DNA of 6,360 nucleotides from Bacteroidales bacterium (GTDB taxonomy: Bacteria > Bacteroidota > Bacteroidia > Bacteroidales > UBA1402). The notes under the pieces were generated by a model. It did no database searches. It was not told the origin of the DNA and worked only from the letters and a program-made list of their open reading frames with translations. The position numbers were made by a program, and so were the translations under genes. The stretch lies in contig DOBD01000274.1 of the NCBI GenBank assembly GCA_003506275.1, forward strand, positions 1 through 6,360, written 5' to 3'. Positions 1 to 5,530 of the stretch are shown in pieces (positions within the stretch are counted from its first letter, which is position 1; each line of letters opens with the position of its first letter).

Positions 1-205
1 CTATTTCGGCAAATCATTCAACGGTAAGGTCATCATGGACGCTGGCGAACTGGCCATGTATCTCCTGGAGGAAGGCCATGTAGCCTGTGTGGGTGGTGCC
101 GCCTTCGGCGCTCCCAACTGCCTGCGCTTTTCCTACGCCACCTCCGACGAAAACATTACGGAGGCCATGCGCCGTGTCAAGGCTGCACTGGCCAATTTGC
201 AGTAA
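1..205 (+). CDS. PLP-dependent aspartate-type aminotransferase, C-terminal fragment
   Basis: Only the last 67 codons are present, read from base 2 to the TAA at 203-205; the start lies left of the window. The fragment matches the C-terminal small domain of class I/II fold-type I aminotransferases. It has a Gly-Gly-Ala-Ala-Phe-Gly stretch (residues 31-36 of the fragment) and then the hallmark LRFSYATS (41-48), followed by an amphipathic helix of the N-I-x-E-A-x-R-R type that ends these proteins. In the family, the arginine of this motif (Arg42 here) binds the alpha-carboxylate of the substrate and the domain closes over the PLP site. Bacterial proteins with this ending are usually annotated as aspartate aminotransferase, exchanging amino groups between aspartate and 2-oxoglutarate in the cytoplasm. 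Substrate cannot be fixed from 67 residues; another amino acid is possible. It is convergent with the patatin gene and ends just before a hairpin terminator. Confidence 0.88.
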   Translation, partial: YFGKSFNGKVIMDAGELAMYLLEEGHVACVGGAAFGAPNCLRFSYATSDENITEAMRRVKAALANLQ

Positions 206-229
206 CACCAGGAGCTGATAACGCTAATA

Positions 230-263
230 GAGGGTCTCTCAAAATAACGTTTGAGAGACCTTT
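230..263 (+). terminator. Hairpin terminator between convergent genes
   Basis: An 11-base perfect inverted repeat (arms 233-243 and 250-260) encloses a 6-base loop. On the + strand the stem can be lengthened by G-U and A-U pairs to about 14 pairs, and it is followed by the T-rich run at 261-270. This is the form of an intrinsic terminator for the aminotransferase mRNA, whose stop lies 25 bases upstream. The patatin stop codon (264-262 on the - strand) abuts the same stem, so the hairpin could also end that transcript, although the - strand side lacks a comparable T tract. Confidence 0.85.
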
Positions 264-1170
264 ATTGTTTCTTGACGTCTGACAACACTGAGCGACCTTC
301 GGCATAACCCAGCTCGAACAACGCCCGATAGGCATGGATATCGGAACCACTGTAGTGAGAGATGCCGGCCGGTTCGATGACCACATCACACTGAGCCTTG
401 GCATAGGTCGCGTTGTGGCGAAAGATTAACGAATAGGAACGTAAGGCAATGGTGGGTATGTTCACATCATAGGGGCCGTTTTTCATAGGTCCCGTACTGA
501 CACCAATCAAGGTTTTGCAGTCGTCCCTGAGAGCAAAGGCTGGCAAGTTTTGCAGCAAACCACCATCCACGTAGTTGACGCCATCGATTACATAGGGGCT
601 GAACAGGATGGGCACCGAACAGGAAGCTACTAACGCATCGACCAAGGGGCCTTGATCAAACACCACACTTTGACCCCTGTCCAAATCAGTGGAGACCACC
701 CTGACAGGTAGGGCCAGGTCTTCAAACCGCTCGGCTGTCAGCAAGGTATCCAGCAGGTTCTTGAAGCCATTCATACTGAACAAGCCTCCTGAGGGCCAAT
801 CCAGGCTTAACACATCCAACAGGCCGTAGTGAGCAAACAGCCCGACGATGGAGTCCGGGCTATACCCGTCGGCATACAGCGCGGCTACCACCGCTCCGGC
901 ACTGACCCCAGCCAGAATATCGGGCTGCAGGCCCTGCTCGTCAAAGGCTTTGAGCACGCCCGCGTGACATAAAGCCTTGACACCGCCCCCACTCAACGCC
1001 ATCCCAAGATCATAAGCGGCCACCTGCTTGTTGTTTGAGACCAACACATCGCTGAGGCGGCTGGGGGTCGGCTTTTCCACCACAATGGTCCTGACCCTGG
1101 CCGGTCTGTTAAGGATGAGGCTCAACACCATCAGCAAAATCATCAAGGCGTAGGTTTCACGTTTGTTCAT
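262..1170 (-). CDS. Patatin-like phospholipase / acyl hydrolase with N-terminal membrane anchor
   Basis: A 302-residue protein with the patatin fold signature of bacterial phospholipase A-like lipid acyl hydrolases. The oxyanion-hole glycine loop GGGVKA is at residues 61-66, the nucleophile elbow GVSAG at 88-92 (Ser90), the conserved A-S-x-x-x-P block at 182-187, and DGG at 202-204 (Asp202). Ser90 and Asp202 form the family's Ser-Asp dyad, so the active site looks intact. Residues 7-20 are a short hydrophobic segment with a charged N-terminus and no lipobox cysteine. This suggests an uncleaved anchor or signal sequence placing the catalytic domain outside the cytoplasmic membrane. There is no C-terminal beta-barrel or POTRA region, so it is not the large secreted type. 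The ATG start is supported by an exact Bacteroidota promoter just upstream. Physiological substrate is unknown; phospholipids or other acyl esters are the family expectation. Confidence 0.9.
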   Translation of the reverse strand: MNKRETYALMILLMVLSLILNRPARVRTIVVEKPTPSRLSDVLVSNNKQVAAYDLGMALSGGGVKALCHAGVLKAFDEQGLQPDILAGVSAGAVVAALYADGYSPDSIVGLFAHYGLLDVLSLDWPSGGLFSMNGFKNLLDTLLTAERFEDLALPVRVVSTDLDRGQSVVFDQGPLVDALVASCSVPILFSPYVIDGVNYVDGGLLQNLPAFALRDDCKTLIGVSTGPMKNGPYDVNIPTIALRSYSLIFRHNATYAKAQCDVVIEPAGISHYSGSDIHAYRALFELGYAEGRSVLSDVKKQ

Positions 1171-1198
1171 AGAGCGTTATTCACGTAAGCACCATACA

Positions 1199-1233
1199 CA
1201 AAGATAGGTTATCGCCCGCCTCAAAGAACCAAA
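1199..1233 (-). promoter_or_regulatory. Bacteroidota-type promoter for the patatin gene
   Basis: On the - strand, TTTG (1233-1230) is followed after 23 bases by TATCTTTG (1206-1199), an exact match to the Bacteroidota -33/-7 consensus TTG...TAnnTTTG at the upper end of the usual spacing. Transcription would start near 1193, giving a leader of roughly 20 bases before the ATG at 1170. No Shine-Dalgarno sequence is visible in that leader, as is common in this phylum. Confidence 0.68.
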
Positions 1234-1255
1234 AAACAAAAAAATCAGGTTGAAA

Positions 1256-1287
1256 TTTCTCCAAGCGCATGATTTTTAGTATATTCA
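1256..1287 (+). promoter_or_regulatory. Weak candidate promoter for the GH15 gene
   Basis: The AT-rich stretch just before the GH15 start contains TATATTCA (1280-1287), a partial match to the TAnnTTTG -7 element. A TTTC (1256-1259) sits 20 bases upstream; a better TTG (1250-1252) is 27 bases away, which is too far. The predicted start near 1293 would leave a leader of only about 13 bases. The position is right but the match is poor, so this is tentative. Confidence 0.3.
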
Positions 1288-1305
1288 TCAACTTAACCGC
1301 ACACT

Positions 1306-3102
1306 ATGGGACATTTAGACTATGGCGCAGTTGGCAACGGGAAGTCAGCCGCTCTGATTTCCAGCAAAGGCAGCGTAGACTGGCTCTGCTTTCCCGACTT
1401 TGACAGTCCTTCCATTTTTACCAGCCTGTTGGATGCCAAACACGGCGGCAGCCTGCGCATTCTGGTGGAAGAACCTTGTCGGATTACACAACAGTACATG
1501 GCTCACACCAATATACTTTCAACACTATTTGAAACGGTGGATGGAGCTTTTGAAGTAGTTGACTTCATGCCCAGGTACAAGATTGAAGAGTTCACCAAAC
1601 ATTTTTTACCCCCCGAACTGTATCGATTGATCCGGCTCAAACATGGACAGCCACGCTTCAGGGTGCACTACGAACCAAAACTGAATTACGGAGCCGAACC
1701 AGTGGAACACAGACCCGGAAAAACCTACCTTAAATCTGTATCCAAGGTCAACAAACGAAACACCATCTATTTCTATTCCAATCTGGGCTATGACAACGTG
1801 ATGGACGAATCACTCATCACCCTCGAAGCAGATGCCTACATATTGGTTTCGTATCATCAGAAGTTGATTCCCATAGACCAACAAAGGGTATTCCTGGAAT
1901 ACCAACGCACCAAGGTCTATTGGCTGAACTGGACCAACCGATCAAAAAAATTCAAGGCATTCAACACCGAGATTGAACGCAGCATGCTGGTGCTCAAACT
2001 CATGTCCTTTCATCAAACCGGCGCCGTACTGGCCGCTCTCACCACCAGCCTACCAGAGACCTTGGGCGAAGTCCGGAACTGGGATTATCGTTTCTGCTGG
2101 CTGAGAGATGCCTCCATGTCCATACAGACCCTGCTGTCGCTGGGGCACAAGGGGGCCGCCAGCCGCTTCATGGATTTCATCCACACCATCCTCAAAAGCA
2201 AGGACGAACGGTTTCAAATCATGTATGGTATCAGGGGGGAACGAACATTGACTGAATCGACCCTGCCCCACTTGAGTGGTTTCAAGGGCTCCAAGCCTGT
2301 GCGCATAGGCAACGACGCTTACCGTCAAAAACAAAACGACGCCCTCGGCTACCTCATGGATGTCATCTATCAATACTACCAGTATTTCCCGGGCACATTG
2401 AACGAAATTGAGGAAATGTGGGAAGTGGTGAAAAACATGGTCAAGACGGTGATGGAGGAATGGCAGGAGCCGGACAACGGCATTTGGGAAATCCGCAACG
2501 AAACAGCCCACTTTGTCCTATCCAAAGTCATGAGTTGGGTGGCCCTGGACAGGGCTTGTGGCATCGCACAACTGTTGCACGAAGATCAATACGCCGAACG
2601 CTGGCGACTGGCGGCCGATGAGATCAAAGCCCACATCCACACCAACGGATGGAAAGATACCATCCATAGCTTCTCCCAAACCTACGAGAACAACGAATTG
2701 GATGCGTCTCTTTTATTGATGGAAAGTTACGGCTTCATTGACGGGATGGACGAACGCTACATCGCCACGGTCCAGGCTATCGAAAAGCACTTGAAGCACA
2801 ATGGTCTGCTCTTCAGATACCGCAACCGGGACGATTTCGGAGAGCCCACCTCGGCCTTCACCATTTGCAGCTTCTGGTTGGTCAGGGCCTTGTTTGTCAC
2901 TGGTCGACAAGAAGAAGCGTTGGCGTTGTTCAACGAGCTACTGAAGTATGCCAACCACCTCGGACTATACAGCGAGGACCTTGATTTTGAGACCAAGGCG
3001 CAACTTGGCAACTTTCCTCAAGCCTACTCCCACCTGGCTTTGATCAACACAGCCAGGTTGTTTACCGAGGACAAATCATTGTCCCGCTTTATCCGACCAT
3101 GA
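1306..3102 (+). CDS. Glycoside hydrolase family 15 enzyme (glucoamylase/trehalase-like)
   Basis: A 598-residue cytoplasmic protein with no signal peptide. The N-terminus (about 1-45, including GSVDWLCFPDFDSPS at 22-36) is the start typical of bacterial GH15 proteins, and about 1-215 forms the family's N-terminal beta-sandwich. The (alpha/alpha)6 barrel follows, with NWDYRFCWLRDAS (258-270), DNGIWE (390-395), NNELDASLL (462-470) and GLYSEDLD (553-560). By remembered alignment to fungal glucoamylase, Glu395 is the general acid and Glu557 the general base, so this inverting hydrolase looks active. GH15 contains glucoamylases, glucodextranases and the trehalases known from mycobacteria and Thermoplasma. 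Sequence alone does not decide between them. Convergence with a trehalose synthesis gene 49 bases away makes trehalose, or a glucan linked to it, a reasonable substrate guess. The ATG at 1306 fits the conserved family start and has no Shine-Dalgarno sequence. Confidence 0.93.
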   Translation: MGHLDYGAVGNGKSAALISSKGSVDWLCFPDFDSPSIFTSLLDAKHGGSLRILVEEPCRITQQYMAHTNILSTLFETVDGAFEVVDFMPRYKIEEFTKHFLPPELYRLIRLKHGQPRFRVHYEPKLNYGAEPVEHRPGKTYLKSVSKVNKRNTIYFYSNLGYDNVMDESLITLEADAYILVSYHQKLIPIDQQRVFLEYQRTKVYWLNWTNRSKKFKAFNTEIERSMLVLKLMSFHQTGAVLAALTTSLPETLGEVRNWDYRFCWLRDASMSIQTLLSLGHKGAASRFMDFIHTILKSKDERFQIMYGIRGERTLTESTLPHLSGFKGSKPVRIGNDAYRQKQNDALGYLMDVIYQYYQYFPGTLNEIEEMWEVVKNMVKTVMEEWQEPDNGIWEIRNETAHFVLSKVMSWVALDRACGIAQLLHEDQYAERWRLAADEIKAHIHTNGWKDTIHSFSQTYENNELDASLLLMESYGFIDGMDERYIATVQAIEKHLKHNGLLFRYRNRDDFGEPTSAFTICSFWLVRALFVTGRQEEALALFNELLKYANHLGLYSEDLDFETKAQLGNFPQAYSHLALINTARLFTEDKSLSRFIRP

Positions 3103-3151
3103 TGGAGCCCATACGCTAATCGGACAGGCAACTTGGCTGAAGGATGTACGA
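3103..3151. other. Short convergent gap without a clear terminator
   Basis: This 49-base gap separates the GH15 stop (TGA 3100-3102) from the stop of the trehalose gene (TGA at 3154-3152 on the - strand). I see only a weak 5-base inverted repeat (TCCGA 3092-3096, TCGGA 3120-3124) with a long loop, and no T tract on either side. It is not a convincing intrinsic terminator. Confidence 0.6.
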
Positions 3152-5326
3152 TCACGTATCCAGCAAGCTTCGTAGAAAGGGTAAGGTATCCGTCTGATTA
3201 TACAGGTAATACCGCGCTTGTTCAGACACCGAGCCGATTTTGATGGTGAAGGCTGAACGAGGGAGCGCCCTGAAGGTGTCTTCATCGGTGGTATCGTCAC
3301 CCATCGCCAGAATGAAGTCATAGCGCCCCGTCTTAAGCAGGCGTTTGGCCTCCGACCCTTTGGTGTAGGCCGATGATTTGACTTCGACAATCTTGTTACC
3401 CCGCATGATCTGCATGTTGTGGCGGGTGCAAGGACCTATCAACGCGTTAATGAGTTGCTGCTCCCTCAGCGATGCCAACCAGGCATCGACTTTGCGGAAA
3501 TGCCATACCAAGGCTGTTTCTTTCATTTCCATCTTGGATCCTGGCGTCTTGTCGACAAATGTTTGAAGAATGCCCAGGATTTCGGCATCCCATGCTTCCT
3601 GAGTCAACACGTTGCGGTGCCAGACTTTTCCTTCCTTGAAAAAGACCCCGTGTTCAGCAGCCATATCAAGGGGTAAATGCCCCAACCATTCTTCCAGGGT
3701 GGTATGGTCGCGTCCACTGCTGATAACCACCTTGTTGCGGGGGTCAGCGGAAAGGCGTTGCAGGACATCAAGAATGTCCCTGCTGGGGAAGGCATCCTCC
3801 GGTCTGGCGCGAAAAGGAGAAAGCGTACCATCGTAGTCGAGGATGAGCAAACGACGCTCCGCTCTGCCGTAGGCCTCTTTGACGCGTTGCACCACGTTTC
3901 CGGCCAGCTTTTTACGGCGATTGCGTTGGTTAAGTTGACGGATGGTTTGCAGTTCACTCAGGAAGCCTTCGGCCCAGCGTTTGACCGTATACCGGGAAAC
4001 AAGTCGCTGCATGCGCTCCAAGGCTTTACGTTGCTCGTTTTCTGGCATTTCCAAGGCTTTGACCAACGACTCATTGATTTGCTCCACGTCGTTGGGATTG
4101 ATGATGACGGCATCGGACAATTCAGCCGCTGCTCCGGCCATTTCACTTAAAATGAGCACGCCGGGCCGGTCGCGCTTGGCGGCAACATATTCCTTGGCCA
4201 CCAGGTTCATACCGTCCCTGAGGGGTGATACCAGGGCCACGTCGGCGATGTGGTACAGGGCAACCAGCTCTTCAAAGGACAGGCTGTGGTAAAAATAATA
4301 GACGGGGGTCCAATCAAGAGTGGAAAACCGCCCGTTGATGGCTCCTATGGTTTCATCAATCACTTTCTTGAGTTTGGCGTACCGCAACACGTGATCCCTG
4401 GAAGGAACCACGATCATCACCAGGGACACCTGTCCTTTGTAGTCGGGGTTGCGCTCGAGAAACAGGTTAAATCCTTTGAGCCTGTTTAGGATACCTTTGC
4501 TGTAATCCAGCCTGTCCACAGACAGAACAATCTTATGAGATTTGAAATTGGTGCGCAGTGTACTGGCTCTTTCCTGAACGTCGGGGTTTAAAATGGCGTT
4601 GTTGTATAATTCATAGTTGATGCCCATGGGAAAATTATCCACGTGCACCATCCGATTGCCGTACAAGACCTCGTCTAACTTGAACTGCAGGCCTTTGACA
4701 CGTTCCACCGCACTGATAAAGTGCCTCATGTAATCGTGGGTGTGAAAGCCAATCAAGTCGGCCCCCAACAGGCCGTCCAGCATCTCTTCTCGTTCGGGCA
4801 ACACCCTGAACAACTCGTAGGACGGAAAGGGAATGTGGTGAAAATACCCGATGCTGACCCCGGCTTTCAAACTTCGAATGAGTCCTGGTAGGAGCATGAG
4901 CTGGTAATCGTGCACCCAGGCAACGTCCCCTTCTTGCAGATAGCCGCCAACAACATCAGCAAACAGCTGGTTAACGGCCTTGTATCCCTCCCAGTAGGTC
5001 GCTTCGTAATCGATATAGGTGTAGAAATAATGAAAGAGGGGCCAGATGACGCTGTTGCTGTAACCCTCGTAGTAGCGGTTTATTTGCTCCTGGGTCAGGA
5101 ATACCGGGTGGTAGTCGAAGGCTGCCAACTCAGCGGTGATGTGGGCTTTTTCGTCAGGATCGTCGGTGTGGACGCCAGGCCAACCCACCCAATGAAGATC
5201 GGCTTGCGTTTCGAGGGAGGACAATCCAGTGGCTAAGCCTCCTTCACTCCGTTGAAAATCGAGGGTTCCATCGGGCTGCCTGCTTACTTTGACGGGCAAC
5301 CGATTGGCGATGATGTAAAGTTTCAC
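3152..5326 (-). CDS. otsAB: Bifunctional trehalose-6-phosphate synthase/phosphatase (OtsA-OtsB fusion)
   Basis: A 724-residue fusion read from a GTG start. Residues 1-465 are a GT20 trehalose-6-phosphate synthase, joining UDP-glucose and glucose-6-phosphate. Visible motifs are IANRLPV (6-12), SEGGLATGL (27-35), WVHDYQLMLLP (137-147), FHHIPFP (162-168), DRLDYSKGI (271-279, with the UDP-binding Arg272 and Lys277) and RDGMNLVAKEY (370-380). A basic linker (about 465-490) leads to a HAD-family trehalose-6-phosphate phosphatase: DYDGT (497-501, nucleophile Asp497, acid/base Asp499), ISSGRD (535-540), TKGSEA (655-660) and GDDTTDED (676-683). Both halves look catalytically complete, so the protein should make free trehalose in the cytoplasm. 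The start is chosen because M/V-KLYIIANR is the normal TPS beginning. The open frame extends 168 codons further upstream, but that part crosses the promoter region and runs antisense to ftcD, so it is not coding. No in-frame ATG lies in the leader. Confidence 0.95.
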   Translation of the reverse strand: MKLYIIANRLPVKVSRQPDGTLDFQRSEGGLATGLSSLETQADLHWVGWPGVHTDDPDEKAHITAELAAFDYHPVFLTQEQINRYYEGYSNSVIWPLFHYFYTYIDYEATYWEGYKAVNQLFADVVGGYLQEGDVAWVHDYQLMLLPGLIRSLKAGVSIGYFHHIPFPSYELFRVLPEREEMLDGLLGADLIGFHTHDYMRHFISAVERVKGLQFKLDEVLYGNRMVHVDNFPMGINYELYNNAILNPDVQERASTLRTNFKSHKIVLSVDRLDYSKGILNRLKGFNLFLERNPDYKGQVSLVMIVVPSRDHVLRYAKLKKVIDETIGAINGRFSTLDWTPVYYFYHSLSFEELVALYHIADVALVSPLRDGMNLVAKEYVAAKRDRPGVLILSEMAGAAAELSDAVIINPNDVEQINESLVKALEMPENEQRKALERMQRLVSRYTVKRWAEGFLSELQTIRQLNQRNRRKKLAGNVVQRVKEAYGRAERRLLILDYDGTLSPFRARPEDAFPSRDILDVLQRLSADPRNKVVISSGRDHTTLEEWLGHLPLDMAAEHGVFFKEGKVWHRNVLTQEAWDAEILGILQTFVDKTPGSKMEMKETALVWHFRKVDAWLASLREQQLINALIGPCTRHNMQIMRGNKIVEVKSSAYTKGSEAKRLLKTGRYDFILAMGDDTTDEDTFRALPRSAFTIKIGSVSEQARYYLYNQTDTLPFLRSLLDT

Positions 5327-5350
5327 TGTGTCAAGTTTTGGTTTAACGAT

Positions 5351-5364
5351 GGTCTTCACAGACC
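5351..5364 (-). promoter_or_regulatory. Small hairpin with GNRA-type tetraloop in the otsAB leader
   Basis: In the otsAB mRNA sense this reads GGTCT-GTGA-AGACC, a perfect 5-pair stem closing a GUGA loop, which belongs to the stable GNRA tetraloop class. It lies 24 bases upstream of the GTG start codon, within the predicted leader of about 120 bases. It could influence translation initiation or mRNA stability. A chance inverted repeat of this size is also quite possible. Confidence 0.35.
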
Positions 5365-5447
5365 TTGCAGGATCCGTCAAACACCTGGATAAGGGAGACG
5401 GCCTAGGCACAACAATCACGTGCACATAAGGGCGTGGAACAAGCCCA

Positions 5448-5481
5448 TTGCTACAAATATACAAAAAAAAAGCTACTTTTG
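5448..5481 (+). promoter_or_regulatory. Bacteroidota-type promoter for ftcD
   Basis: TTG (5448-5450) and TACTTTTG (5474-5481) are separated by 23 bases, fitting the Bacteroidota consensus; the -7 match is exact. The spacer contains an A9 tract (5463-5471). The start would fall near 5488, leaving a leader of about 43 bases. It overlaps the otsAB -7 element on the opposite strand. Confidence 0.6.
5454..5461 (-). promoter_or_regulatory. Candidate -7 element for otsAB
   Basis: On the - strand TATATTTG (5461-5454) matches TAnnTTTG exactly and is immediately preceded by a run of nine T residues. No TTG is present in the expected -33 window (about 5481-5490), so the promoter is incomplete by consensus and may depend on an activator or on the T/A tract. 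Transcription would start near 5448, giving a leader of about 120 bases to the GTG. Confidence 0.5.
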
Positions 5482-5506
5482 CATCATCCCGGTCCCGAAA
5501 ACGTAA

Positions 5507-5530
5507 GGGGATATCCGGGCAAATCGCCCC
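5507..5530 (+). other. Self-complementary sequence abutting the ftcD start codon
   Basis: Directly before the ftcD ATG there are overlapping inverted repeats: the 8-base palindrome GGATATCC (5509-5516), GGGC/GCCC with a 5-base loop (5517-5520 and 5526-5529), and an alternative GGGG/CCCC pairing (5507-5510 and 5527-5530). They cannot all form together. A stem ending at the start codon could lower translation, and the palindrome could be a protein site. No factor is recognisable. Confidence 0.3.

Noticed and set aside
14..208. 64-codon frame on the - strand over the aminotransferase end
   Set aside because: It is the shadow of the conserved aminotransferase C-terminus and shows low-complexity glycine-rich content typical of antisense frames.
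1171..1305. Search for a tRNA, small RNA or riboswitch between the patatin and GH15 genes
   Set aside because: The 135 bases are AT-rich with A tracts and promoter-like elements only; no cloverleaf or stable stem was found.
2050..2511. 153-codon open frame on the - strand inside the GH15 gene
   Set aside because: It is wholly antisense to a gene with strong family motifs, resembles no family I know, and is a by-product of codon bias.
3677..4150. 157-codon open frame on the + strand inside otsAB
   Set aside because: It runs antisense to the well-conserved synthase/phosphatase junction, with no recognisable domain or promoter.
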